A DNA stretch of 64,000 nucleotides from Aporrectodea caliginosa (taxonomy: Eukaryota; Annelida; Clitellata; Crassiclitellata; Lumbricidae), in contig JACEVL010000099.1 in the NCBI GenBank assembly GCA_020284085.1, positions 1,901,229 through 1,965,228 of the forward strand, given 5' to 3'. The stretch's first letter is position 1. Every line of letters starts with the position of its first letter. Positions 12,000-25,500 of this stretch are shown here, one piece after another. Made by a program: the position numbers and the translations under genes. The notes below the pieces were generated by a model. That model saw only the letters and a list, made by a program, of their open reading frames with translations, did no database searches and was not told where the DNA came from.

Positions 12000-12440
12000 C
12001 AAAGGCTTCCACTCTCATTTTATGCTTCGACAGCCTGGTGAGGCTTCACTAAAGCTGAAGACAGGAATGGGCTGGATCGATTCCTACAAAGATCCCGACG
12101 AATAGGTTATCTCCCAGACATAGGCCTACGGATATGGTACGCAGGACAGACTGCTGACGGTTGTCAGCAGGAATGCATCCCACGTCCTGCGGAGCTTGTT
12201 TGCGCCTGTCATCTAGCGTAGTTACAGCCTTTGCCCTAGAACTCACGATTTTGTATTACCAGCAAAGGATGATAAGAACTACACACCTAGAGTTCCCTAT
12301 AGCGGCTTGCTAAAAAATAACCCATGAGCGAACAATAACCTACAGAATTCTACATCACTAATCTCATTTCACGTTACATTGTAACGGTGTTGCGGCTTGT
12401 CAACCTGATTCACATTAAACGAATGTATAATTTATATAAT
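12000..12440 (+). mobile_element. LINE C-terminal fragment
   Basis: It encodes a degraded stretch (FLQRSRRIGYLP, TADGCQQ) matching the intact-looking LINE text at 19125-19480. The downstream 150 bp (ATAACCxxTGAxCxAACAATAACCTA) is also shared, so that part is LINE 3' UTR. Confidence 0.55.
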
Positions 12441-12734
12441 ACCGCGGCCTTCAATGCGAGATTTAAAGTTTACACTCGCAGGCCTACTGTTCCTGACTTT
12501 GTAGAGCAAAGTACATGTATCGGGACTTGTATTAGAAGTCACCTTATGATTCACATCAACTCATTTTTCAAAACGACATCTCAATATGCTCTACAGTAAA
12601 TTCTCTTCATGGCTGATTGGGACTTAAAATGCATTAAACGTTTTTAGGGTTTGCTTCGACAAAATATCTTCACACTCATAGCTATGCATACGTGTGTGCT
12701 CTATCGAGTGCTCAATTACAGCTGGATTGAATGA

Positions 12735-13145
12735 CATGACGGTGCAATTGGTAACTGAAATCCGATACCGTTGTTTGTCGTTTCAGTGCATCCAGGTTCA
12801 GTCCTTGGTCCTTCCTTTTTCAATCTCTATTTCACCTATTAATTTTATCAAATTGCACACATGCGAGATGCAATTTGCAGCGATATTTTGACGATGCTCA
12901 ACTCTGCGTTGCTTTCTCTATCACAGATCCCTCAGCTGAAACAGCTTCAACTGTGCTTGTCTTCTCTTCACATTTTGTTCTATTTAATGAGTTTTGATTC
13001 AACCCAGATAAATCAGGTTTTGTACACAACCCGTCATCATATGCAGTATTTCGTTTTACATTCATCTGCTGACCTTGAAGGAACCACAATCCCGTCATCG
13101 GATAAAATTAACTGCAGCTATGGGTTACTCGCTTGTATGAAGTAA
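12735..13145 (+). mobile_element. LINE reverse-transcriptase fragment
   Basis: With frameshifts it reads PGSVLGPSFFNLYFT-like text and FDDAQLCVAF, where FDDA replaces the RT YADD box, then NPDKSGFV. Confidence 0.5.
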
Positions 13146-13379
13146 ATGTCTGTATAAATAAATTTTAAGTAGAATAAAATTCATTTTACTTAGATTCACA
13201 AAACACATGTTCAGCAGTTAAATGCCCAAGATAGTTACCAATCTCTGGACTGGATATAAATATTAAATATTTACGTTCATTATAAGGTAGACAATGACTG
13301 TGTGTTGTCCTGCCCGATATCAGTGCCAAAGAAAATCAAGTAAACTATATGTAATGTAGCTGCCAGTACATCAATATAT

Positions 13380-13768
13380 CTACTCTCCAGCAGCTGGATA
13401 AGCTGGACTTGGAGTCTCTCTCCGCAGAATTCTCTACCTTTGCTTTTCCACCTCGGTCTGCAACTTAGAGATCACCATGGACCAAGAACTGTCTATTACG
13501 AAGCACATTACGGCATTGACTCGTTCTTGTTATTATTAATACATGCGTCAGCTGCGGGTTGTCACTCGCTCTCATTCTTCATGCTCTGACTAGACAGCGT
13601 CGGGTTCTCTCGATCGTGAGTCCTTCTCTTTGGAATAGCCTCACCTCTGACCTACGCGCTCTCCCGCGAGACCTCTTTTATAAACTACTTACGACTTTCC
13701 CCTTTGATCGGGCCTGGGTCGGGAGCGCCTCTGAGTAGTTATCTTGAAGGGGAGCTATATAAATTTCA
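13380..13768 (+). mobile_element. LINE 3' fragment
   Basis: It encodes RRVLSIVSPSLWNSLTSDLRALP and ends GGGAGCGCCTCTGAGTAGTTATCTTGAAGGGGAGCTATATAAATTT-type text, the common LINE terminus here. Confidence 0.65.
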
Positions 13769-13951
13769 TAGATAGGTAGGTAGGTAGGTATATGTAGGTA
13801 GGTAGGTAGGTAGGTATATGTATGTAGGTAGGTAGGTAGGTATGTAGGTAGGTAGGTAGGTAGGTAGGCAGGTAGGCAGGCAGATAGGTAGATAGATAGG
13901 TAGATAGACAGATAGACAGACAGACAGACAGATAGATAGATAGCCTATTTG
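13769..13951. repeat. GTAG/TAGA microsatellite
   Basis: About 180 bp of GTAG units grade into CAGG, TAGA and CAGA variants, directly after the LINE end. It creates spurious Tyr-Leu-Pro-Thr ORFs on the minus strand. Confidence 0.9.
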
Positions 13952-14017
13952 ATACCGAAATATAAGACATCCTGGTTTTAAAACGACTGAACACATGACT
14001 GCAATGATATTCCTTAC

Positions 14018-14057
14018 CAGTTGCAACATAATATACCAAGATTTTGTGAAAATCCAT
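14018..14057 (-). pseudogene. Orphan signal-peptide exon of the receptor family
   Basis: The minus strand reads ATG then DFHKILVYYVAT and G, followed by a GTAAGG donor: 13 codons plus one base, the phase of the family's first exon. The upstream DNA resembles the promoter regions of genes A-C, including an octamer at 14174-14181 and AAGGAAGTAA at 14148-14157. No second exon lies before gene A; a GTAG microsatellite and LINE fragments follow instead. It is either the remnant of a deleted gene or a distal alternative first exon spliced to gene A exon 2 at 11081, which would keep frame. Confidence 0.6.
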
Positions 14058-14144
14058 AGAAAATGCTGACCATGAACGCTTGACTAATAACAGCAGACTA
14101 TTACGTGTAGATATGTCAATCCATTCGGTTATTAATTTCTCAGC

Positions 14145-14195
14145 AAGAAGGAAGTAAACCGTCGCTGCTTCATATGCAAATGAGTCATGCTCTAA
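14145..14195 (-). promoter_or_regulatory. Octamer plus ETS-type motif upstream of the orphan exon
   Basis: On the coding strand ATTTGCAT (14174-14181) precedes TTACTTCCTT (14148-14157) by about 16 nt, and GAGCATGAC lies just 5' of the octamer. The same three elements in the same order occur upstream of gene C. Confidence 0.45.
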
Positions 14196-15337
14196 TAAAT
14201 ACAGGATTCGGTCGGCTGCTTTTTTGGGTTAGGACTTTAACCAATCAGCATTACAATAGCCATTTAGTTATTCTATGTGTGTAGTTTCTGTCTAACAACG
14301 CTGTGTTTTAATTACGATGATTAGAGTCGCTTTCCTTCTATATCCGGGCTTGGGACTGGCACCTCCCGAAAACGTCACTTTAACTGTTATTATTTTTACA
14401 CCCTACTACTCATGTTTGGCATGATCTCGTCAAGCCCTTGGTGACTCAGTCAATACTACAACTGAATAACAGGCCTACTGTAAATATTATTACAGGATTC
14501 GTAGCTACACTTGTCTTGTAGAGCTGCTGGAGTACGAATTCTGGATTATAGCTTAGGCTAAACTGTTTATGCATATTTGCCTTGTAACAGGGTCAGATGT
14601 TACAGGCTGGACTGTTAAAGGCAAGTCTTGAAATGCACTGATCTCACTCATGGGACATTGCTAATCGACTGACCTGTGTTGTTTCTCAGTGGAAAACGAT
14701 CCAACTCTTCCACTTTTGTGAAGCAATATTTGCTAACTGATGATTGTTTTGAGGCGCTTCTGATTAGTTTTCCGGAGTGATGCTATCTAAATTTCCTTTA
14801 AAAAATAAACAACGACATTTTTATGGGAGACTTACTCTCGTTTCGTTCGTAACTTTGTAATCTAATGCTCATGCATTTGTTTTGCGCGTAACATTATGTT
14901 TCGCGTATAATCATCCCATAAGACGACTTTGTAGTTTAACACTGTCTGAATTTATCCCTTTATTACTACAAAATGCCCTACAATAAATAATTTTCATGGC
15001 TGAACAAGACCGTGAATAAACAAATATACAATAAATTTCTGCAATCATGGACCTCTGGAGGCATGCAATCCATTCGTAGAGTTTTTCGTAATTTTCATTT
15101 ATGAGCTTCTAGAACGCAGAGTTTTGTTGTACATTAATAATCTTCTAAAACATATATCACTCAATCTTTCATTCTAACTTCAGTCAGTGTTAGTATATCC
15201 ACATCTACATGTAAATGCAAAATCAAAATCCCTCGTGTTTACAGTTTATTTAATATTGTTGACATAATTTGTCAGTGGTATGTTTAGTAGCTCTTCATGG
15301 TGTTAATTGTCTGAGGCGTATTTTAGTTCAGAGCTTC
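14196..15337. other. Spacer between orphan exon and gene B
   Basis: No gene or complete mobile element is visible. Part of it (about 14560-14720) resembles DNA upstream of genes A (11840-12020) and B (28250-28430), so it is duplicated 5' flank. The right end resembles the 3' flank of gene C. Confidence 0.5.
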
Positions 15338-15398
15338 TTAGTTGATCGGCTGTTCATAAAGGTCATCTCTGGCGTCTCGTCTGACATCTTGCTTCTTT
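15338..15398 (-). CDS. Gene B last exon: truncated tail
   Basis: Acceptor TTTTAG at 15399-15404 opens phase 2. The exon aligns with both ends of gene C's 235-nt tail exon but lacks its middle. Gene C's final TAC (Tyr of SYEAPN) corresponds here to a TAA stop, followed in the same frame by EALN and another TAA. One tyrosine (DLYEQPI) remains. Confidence 0.65.
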
Positions 15399-18300
15399 CT
15401 AAAATCGGTCATTTTATAAAAAAAACAAGTGAAATTAATGTCGATGCATTAAAGATGAGCCTAGAATGTCGACAGCATGCTTTGATTAAGAAACCTCTGT
15501 CATCGTTGAAATTTAAATTTCGTGCTTCAACAATATTTTAGCATTAATATCAAGAAAACACATAGGCAATTATTCAAGTAGCATGGATGAATCTTGAAGA
15601 AATAATTGCGACACGTTCATTATAATTATGTTTATATTAAATAATTATATTTATATATTCAAGTAAAAAAGATATCATTCTGGTGACTTTAGCATAGATT
15701 TATTAATATTAAAAGCAGAAGAACATGAACCAACAAAAATGTTTTATAATTATATGACGTCTTATCAAATATTGCCCACTATACTTAAGCCAACTAGGAT
15801 CACTGATCTCACTTCATCGCTTATAGATAATATATTTACTAATAAATGAAATAGAGTTAACACATCCTCAATTATTATAGTTACTGACATATTAGATCAT
15901 CTACCGATTATGGTAAGACTTAATCGTAACATGCCTAACTGCAACAAAATGGAGACACTGAATCAACGAAAAACTGGGAAGCAAGAAATGGAATATTTTC
16001 AATCTCTACTAGATGAAATTAATTGGACTCAAATAACCACGGCTTGTGCAAATGAGGATGCTAATATGGCTTATAATAATTTAATTGTGAATTATAACAA
16101 TGCATAGGCTATGATTAGGCTTTCCCCTTTATACTCCCCTACCAAAAGTAAAAACTCCAAAATAATCAACCCTGGATGACTCTTGAATTCATGTAAGAAA
16201 AAATTATATCTTAAATTTATAAAACAACCTAATGAAACTATCAGGAAAAATTTCATAATATACAGAAATAAATTTAAAACAATGAAAAAAGCCGAGTTAC
16301 TTTATTATGAAATAGAATTTCAATGATATAATAATAGTCTAAAAGCAGTGGCAAATTATAAGATCAATAGTCAAAACAGATAATAAAAGTTCTAGAATTG
16401 ATCTAGTGGACTCTAATGGGGCAATGGGGTAATGATAGATGATGATGAGATAATAGCCAATACGTTTAATAGCTATTTTACTAGCATTCCACAAAACTTA
16501 GCTGAAAAATCCCACCCTCGCCTAACTCCTATAAAAAATACATGTGATAACTCATGTGATAACTCCTTGACTTTGTATTTAACTAACCCTGAGGAAATTA
16601 TTAATATATATCTCACGCCATTAAACCTACCCATAGCTCAGAGCTCGACGGTATTGACCCGATGATAGCTCTGCCACTCATTAAATCTGTTGCTCAGCCG
16701 CTTTCTGAAATTATTAACAGTTAGCAGTCCTACCTGCTCATTCTCAACAGGTGTAGTTCCATATGAACTAAAATTAGCAAAAATTGTGCCAATACATAAA
16801 TAACCTTCCAAATACTTCAACTATTCTCAATTTTGTTATATTTGAAGACGATACGATGCTAATGTATTCCATTCTCACAAATCCTTATGTGAATTATGTA
16901 AAATAATTAATCATGAAATCACATATATTATGTGGTTGATTGGTTTAGAATTAGCAAGTTGTCATTAAAACACTATAAAAAATAAATCCAATTTTATCCT
17001 ATTTAGATCTCATAAAAAAATTAATACCCGAAATTAACGTCCAGTTACTAATTGATGGCAATATTAGGCTATCCAGCAGGTATTTACAACTAAAGTTCTC
17101 GGAGTCTAAACTGCTCAGAACATATCAAAATAATTTCTTTGAAAATTGCAACAAATATAGGCATACTGAATCGGTTGGCATCTTACCTACCTCAATAAGT
17201 TCTTCTCAACCTTTATTACTCTTTAATATACCCATATCTGGCTTATGGTAATATTGTCTGGGCTTCCAACTCTATGCACCGCTTACATAAAATTAACATT
17301 TTGTAAAAAAGAGCAATTGGAATAATAGCTAGGGTTTTGCCTACTTCGCACACTAGTCAGTTCTTTAGTAGATTCAAAATTCTTAGACTTAATCAAATTA
17401 ATACCCACAAATAAGTGAGTTTATTTATACAGACATAAGCATAAACTGCTACCATCGGCGTTTAATGACTATTTTAATATAACATCGGATACTCCTACTT
17501 ACCTTAGTAGACAAATAGAATCTTATAGAGGAATATTTGCGTGCACCAATACAAGGTTATTCGCCTTAAGGTCTACAGGGCCATCAGTTTGGAACAATAT
17601 CCCTGTCAGCACTCGTCACCTGCCTAACCTGAATCTGTTTAAGAAATCTATTCGTACTCTCCTATAAATTTTAATGTGTAATTACTCAAATTGCTGTGTT
17701 GCCGTTGCTTAGTTAAGTTTGTGTTGATTACTGTGTATTGTCTTTTTCTAGTTCTCTGTGAATATGAACCGTCATTATGACTACATCATATAGTAGTTAG
17801 GTAGACCTAGTTAGTGGGTTCTGGGCTCAGCGTTTGTTGCCTAAATAGCATCAGTGTTGATAGCTGTATGTCGTAATCATGACGGGGAACAATAAAATGT
17901 TTTGAATTGAATTGAATTTGTTCTAAAGTGTATATCAATTGAAAATGTTGTTTAAAAAGAAAAGGCGTAGGTTGAGTTAGGCATTAAAACTGTCCACAGA
18001 TCTGAGATAATATTCAACAGTTTACCTCTTAGTTAGACATGTGATGAAGATGATGACCAATACGATGACCATAACACCCAAGCCAATTCCTATGCCAATA
18101 CCAACGCCCGGAGCAAAGCCTAGTCCTTCTGAAAGATAAACAGCATTCAAATCACATTGTTAAAATATGCGAATGAACATAAAGAGGATGCAGTTTAAAA
18201 ATTGAGAAAACACGGAAATTATCTAGTATTGAGAGCATTTGACTATAAGCTTACAGCATTAACAGTTGTTTACGCAAATCACCAATTATAACTAATTTAT

Positions 18301-19468
18301 TAACAATAGTGAAAAGTTACTATTTGAATATCAATTGGATATAGATCGCCTTTTAACGCAGAGAATGCGAGTTCGAGCCTTCCAAGCGACATCAGGGACC
18401 ATAAGAAAAGTGCCTGTGTTTATTTAGTTAACCTACTTGAACTGATAGAATAAGAGTGGTATAAAAATCATAATATTAGCGCTCTTGCAACAATTGTTTT
18501 TGTGAGTTAATATTATTTAGTTGCAAACCTTAATATTCGTTATTCGAAGCAGCTGAATTAAGACTGAATTTAGTCACCGTTAGTGCTTGGCTGAGATTCA
18601 TGTAACGATGCAGGCCTAGTGAGTGCAAGTGAAGGCACTGATGACGACAATGAAGATGATGGCGTAGATAGCGAGGATCCAGATACAGTAGATTGCACGG
18701 ACGATTTATCCTTAATAACGGTTGACGCGGTCGAACTTCTTGTCGCATAAGTGGTCTGTTTAGTTTCTAGATGCAAAATAAAAACACCGAGAATGACTAT
18801 ACGACTATCTCATAAGAAACCTGCCATTTAGGATACGGTCAGCGACGACAGTGAGTATGATGGCATTTAAATTGCGATATGTTATGCAGACTAATTACAT
18901 TTAAGAGATTAACAAATCGATGAGAGGTCTAAGTTCGTCTGACCTGTGCAAATAAATCGATACGATGCTGAACAGTTGAAACCAAGCCACGCTCCCACAG
19001 GTGTAAGACGAAGACTGAAACACTCAAAGTCGTTGGCTGGTGATCCGCTTTCCCAGTTCGTATATTTTATTGCAAGACCTGCACAACACACAAACAATTT
19101 ATGAAAATCGACCAGAATAACATACGTCTTACAAGAATAAGTGATGTCAACGGTATAATGCCTGACGTCTCGGATATGGCATGCGAAGCTGAGGACAGAC
19201 TGCTGACGGCAGTCAGCAGAAATACATCCCACGTCCTGCGGAGCTTGTTTCCGCCTATCATCAAGCGTAGTTAGCCTACAGCCTTCGCCCTAGAACTCAC
19301 GATTTTGTATTACCAGCTAAGGATGACAAGAACTACATTCCTAGGGTTCTCAAAAAATAACCCCTGAACAAACAATAACCTATAGAATGTTAAATTACTA
19401 ATCTCATTTCACTTTACCTTGTAACCGGTTGCGGCTTGTCGACCTGATTTACATTAAACGAATATAGG

Positions 19469-19510
<42 letters not shown>

Positions 19511-22500
19511 TTCTTTTTTCCCAAGTCTCTCAACTAGTCGGTTTTTTGCTGTCTCCTATCATGGAGGATGAGTTATATTTAGTTTTGAACCAGTTACGTT
19601 ATCGCGTTTTTCTACAAGATATTTCGCTGAGTCTTGTCGCCGCGTAGTTGACCTTTCGGTATTCGCACACGTGAATGATATTCTGCCTGTAAATACTGCA
19701 TAGGGAAAATAAAGTTTTAGCCCAAGACCTAAAACGGTGGGTAATACATCATACCCTTAGAAAACCTGTAACAATATCAATATCACAAGAAACCCTTTTA
19801 CACACAACGATCCCAAGTCGGACATGTTGCCAATGACATCAGGTTGCAAAAACTTTGATAGCGCTATAGAATCATTTGAAAATGCAACTTGATTTAGCTA
19901 ATTGTGGAAAGGGCAGCCATTTAATTTGCCAAAATCAGTTTAATAGCCTTCGTCAAGATTTGAACAGCAATAAAATAAACTTTTTCTTTGAGAGACAAAT
20001 TAGTGAACAAAATTTATTTCACCCCGCATTCCCTTACATGCTGAGAAAAAGTTAATTACAAGGGCAACAGCTGTAAGAAGTACCTATAGAGAAATTTTAA
20101 TTTTAACTTCTAAGTTATTATAATTACCGGTGTCTTCCCATCTCCATTCAGCGCGCTGTATTCCAACCCAATATTCGGCGTTTGCTAGCAGCGTAGAGCC
20201 AAGTGTTAAACGTAAAGTGCTATCATTAAGGGTTTCAAACGATGCTAAGTCTCCTCCTCCATCTAAGCATTCATTCCTAGCGCTGTACCAGGTCAACGAA
20301 CTCGTTTTTCTTTGGTAGCATCTGCCATTCAATGGTAGACCACCCACACAGTTGTTGGCGCTGCCTGTGTGAACCGAAAATCCAACTGTCAAGTCTTACA
20401 TTGAACGCAAAGGTCAAAGATATTTAGGCCATAGACCTATAAGTTTTTGCACGTAAGACGTCATTCAATAGTAGCATTTTATCCAGGAGTTTAACTAATA
20501 ATCCTAATTCTAATCAATAATAAATAATTGGTAAAGAAATTGCATAATATAGGCCTAGGTCTACATGGTTCACAGTCGCCAAACTGCATTGGCTTCCTCT
20601 CTCTGACCGCATCCATTTTAAAGTCCTTGCTTTGGTCCTCAAATCCAAACTGGGACTTGCTCCAAAATACCTCAGGGATGTTATTCGTCCTCCTCTTTCT
20701 GCATCTTCTCATTGGCCTCTCCGATCTCTGGAGCGGTCTGACTTCTTTGTCCCACGAGCTAGGACCACCATTGCTCAAACTCGATCCTTCTTTGGGCCCT
20801 CCTTATGGAATGCTCTCCCCTTCACTCTGCGTGAGACTTTCCTTTCTGGATCGTTGTTTACATATCTCTTTCTCTCCTTAAAATATATTTATTCTCTCGG
20901 GGTTCTCGCACTGGGAGCGTTACTAACTGGCCACGGCTGTGAGCGACGCCATAGAAATTAATAATTACATTACATTACATTATATTAGGAAATTTAGGAT
21001 GTACTAAAATGCTAAATAGTTTATCTGACAAGATAATATGACAATTTCCTAAAATTAATAATGTCATAAGTGCCATTGTCTGCATAATCTAAACATCATG
21101 AGCTATCTTCTGATATAAGAAAATATAAAAGGCATATTAAAAGCCTCATGAATGGACAATTACCATAACGATGATTGTTTAAATCGAGATTTTAAAAGAT
21201 ATGAGCCAATTAAACATATTTACAGCCAGTGCTCAACGAGTTGAAATTTTATGGAGTATAATTGAACGGCTGTGCTGTTTTTCTTTTTTCTGCTCACTTG
21301 ACATAGGCTAATAATAATTTATATTATTTTAAAAGATATTAAATTTCATGGCATCGTTGCCATTGGAGACTGACATTTGAGTAGTGCGCCTATCTGAAAA
21401 GGCTGACCTGGCTTTTCGCAAATGAAAGGTCTTGTGCTGTTAGGAGTACTGGCATAGATTTTATAATCACTCGTCTTAAGGAATCCATAGAAGTAGCGCT
21501 GACTGACATCCCTTTGATCTTTAATTTCAACATCTGTTTTGTCAAGAAAGCAACACACATAATAAGCTATACTTGAAGAAAATTATGAAGAGGAGGCCTA
21601 TAGTTTAGCATTATGCGGAGATCTATAAGAATTTACTAACAAACCTAGATTATTGCAACTCCTACTGCTAGGAGAGACCGAGGATAAAAGTAACGCGGGT
21701 TGAAGGTAACAAATATCGGAGCGCCTTTGCTGGAGAGCAGGGAACCAGCTAATACTGATCTACACGTGCTTGTAGATCAAATCGACAATTCAGCGTGAAC
21801 AAAATTATTGCTGAGAATGTTTAAAATAGATTTTTTGTAAATGAAAGAAGATTTTTGTGAATAAAAAGTGAGTGTCAGCTTTTTCTTACTTTCTCATGGC
21901 TCACTGTATTCACGATTTGCAATCTTACTGATTGCCATGATTAGAAGAGTGGTCATTCAAGTCGTGTCTGTATGAGCGATATTATTGGAAGTTTATGATT
22001 TCCCAAAGATATGAAATGAAACTAGATCCGTGTACTAGCGGGATTGGTTGTACCACATCAGTTGGGGATCGTTGTAACATGTTATAAAAAAAATTGTATA
22101 CCCATTTATTATTTCTTAAAAAGACTGAGGAATTACAGGCGTAAAAGTATGAAAGGTATGACCTCTGTGGAAACAATGCAAGACGGGCAGAGTTACTAAT
22201 GGAAATGAGTCATGTCGCTCTGTTGCAAAGGAATTGGAAATCTGTCATGTCACACTGTACCGACTTATGAAGAAACCGTCACGAAGGGGCAAAGTACAAT
22301 CCCGGACTTTCTCCATCATTATCAGGGTTGCCTGGAATAAGTGAGCTACGAATATTTTCTACAGCAAGGGTTCGTCCTCATCTAGGAGCATCAGAAAGGA
22401 AGACAAGCAGAACCGATATTAGGAAGAGACAGGCAGCCACACTGACTGACACATCAAGTGCCGTCAGTGCCAAAGGAAAGTCAGGTGCAGAAAATGTTAA

Positions 22501-25500
22501 ATTGAGCATGAAGAAATTGACCCCGAAGAAGAAGGCCTACGTAAGGCTATAATGGAAATTACGCTCCTATCCGAAACAGAATGATGACAGTGATGACGAG
22601 GATGATGAGCTAGCTGCAAAATGTTACAAAGCGAGGACACAACCGACGAAGGAAGACGATGACATGAATACAAATAAATTCAAGCAAATTTATAAAGCGA
22701 TAAAGAGATCTGCGCAAGACCTTACATCAGCAACTGACAATTGTATTGTGTGTGAGGAGTTTAGCAAGGGCGGAGAATGGTGGTTCAGCTGCACTGTATT
22801 TGGTTATTGGGCGTATAATGGATGTACTGATGCAGATCATCCAGAGTTTGTGATCATTGCAAGTAGCATATCTAACGAAGACGCTCCTATATTATAGGCC
22901 TATTATAAGATAGATACTATAGGCTACAGTAGGCCTGGGTCTAGGTCTAACTTGATACTGAACATTACAACAATAACCAGCAATGCGGCAAGCTGACCAT
23001 GTTACTGTGCTTTTTGCTTGCTTACGTTACATCGGGGTATCTTGCAACAGCCGTTATTTGCACAATTTCTGTTTCTTTTAAGGAAACTATGGGCCTACCT
23101 ATGTATCCATCACTACGCAATGACATACCTAACATGGTGGATTATTTGTTGGGTGTAATTACAAAATTTTCATGTTACAATTTAGCAAAGATCAAAATTT
23201 CAACTGGGGTAGCTTGTAACACCCGGTGATGTTAATTATTTCCATGGTCTCAGCTATATTTGATAAACAAACCATTTAATACTTTCTATTATATGGGAGC
23301 AGGACATTACCCCCCTGGACATTATCCCCCTGCCATTACCCCCCTGCCATTACCCCCCGGCCAATTACCCCCCGTAGGATATTACCCCCTGCCATTACCC
23401 CCCGGCATTTAGTATACATAGTCTATACATACATGTATTTTACATGTATTATATTTATTATTTATATATAATATATATAAATTATATTAATATATTTGTT
23501 AGCTTGTATCTTGTGTACCTGTGCTGCTGTTTATATCACTCTAAGTAGCTGACCCCCGGCATTTAATATATATAATTATAGTCTATACATTTATTCACAA
23601 TATACATATATATATTACATGTATTATATTTATTATTTATTTATAATATTATATTAATATATTTGTTAGCTTGTATCTTGTGTGCCTGCACTTCTGTGTA
23701 TATCACTCTAAGTTAGCTGAATAGTTTACTCCCTGGATACTCTACACCGGTTTATTCCATCCGGGGAATATGCTTTAGGGGGGAAAGAATATCACGGGAC
23801 ACCGGTATGGAAAGATTAGGCTGTATAAACTAATAAGTAAACTGAAATTAAACTAAATAACAAGATAATATTATTGATCCAATTAACACTTATTATTTTA
23901 TTTGCATAGTATCGTGCTGGCTCGGTGCTGCAGCCTACTGGCCCTAAATTAATTTAAGTCTATATATTATAGGTCTACTTATTTGTGTCAGCTACTTCAG
24001 AGTGGTATAAACAAAAGTGCAGGCAGACAAGATACAAGCTAACAAATATATTAATATAATATTATAAATAAATAATAAATATAATACATGTAATATATAT
24101 ATGTATATTGTGAATAAATGTATAGACTATATATATTAAATGCCGGGGGTCAGCTATACTTAGAGTGATATAAACGGCAGCGCAGGCACACAAGATACAA
24201 GCTAACAAATATATTAATATAATTTATATATATTATATATAAATAATAAATATAATACATGTAAAATACATGTATGTATAGACTATGTATACTAAATTCC
24301 GGGGGGTAATGGCAGGGGGTAATATCCTACGGGGGGTAATTGGCCGGGGGTAATGGCAGGGGGTAGTGGCAGGGGGGTAATGTCCAGGGGGTAATGTCCT
24401 AGACCCCTATTATATAGCTACCATTTTAGGCTACAGTGTGATGCAAAGATATTACAATAGTCCTTGTTATAAATTCTAAAAAACATATGAAATTCGAAAT
24501 TTGTTACTTTAATCATCGGTCTCCCCTACTCCTAAGAGGTACAATTCATAGAGGTTATACGCGTAATCATAGCAACCCGAAGCTTGGCACCATTAACCCT
24601 TTCCTTCTCCCCATTACGTCGGTACTCATTTACTGACCAAAACAAAAGTATTTAAGCGGACATCAAAAGCCTAGAATTCATCGGACGGTCACAACACAAA
24701 CATTAACCGGGCTTGCTTTGCTTAACGTAACAGCATCAGCGAGATACAAACCCTCCAGGCTTTCCGAAAATTTGGATGGATCGTCGAAAAGTTACGGAAT
24801 AAAAAGAGACATAATAGAGAAAACTAATCATTTAAAACTTATCTGTTGACTTCCATAAACTATTATCAAAATTGTAATACAAACTTTGTTTTGTTAATCT
24901 AAAAATCAAAGCATAACGAAATGATTTAGCCTACTGTTGATTTGCTGTCCGTTGACCCAGGTCCATGTACCAGGCAGGTCAGTGTGAAGCTTTCCATTCA
25001 GTATGAATAGATCTACGGTATATAGGCCTAGCAGTTCACTGACCGCCATGGCTTTGCGGAGAAATTGTTCAGCGTATTGTTGAACTTCTTTGTCTGGGAT
25101 TGTAAGTAAAGCATATCCCTTCGATCTGCACCATTCCTGAGTATAAGTCAAGGAAGTTAGGTCTTTATCGAACTGTGCTCTCTCGTCCGCTAATATGAAA
25201 GTGTAGACGCCGTATGTCTGATTAAAGTAAGCAGACACTCGACCAACGACCAACAGACAACCTGAGAATTGAAGTAAAGATTTCTCTCATATTCAGTTGA
25301 GTTTAGAAATACTAATAATATCGAGCAACCGAGTTGTCAGTGAGCGGAAACAATCGTTTCGCTTGAGCGATGTCAAACAATAATCGCATAGCAAGGTTTA
25401 TACTTCAATATTCCAATACATAGGTGGTCATTCCGCAGTAGCGTTTATGTCCATGCACGTCAACATGGTTTGCGTTGCTTCCACACTTGTATTGGCAATT

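Noticed and set aside
13755..14057. Tyr-Leu-Pro-Thr repeat protein
   Set aside because: The repeat part is the GTAG microsatellite. Only the last 40 nt form a plausible start exon.
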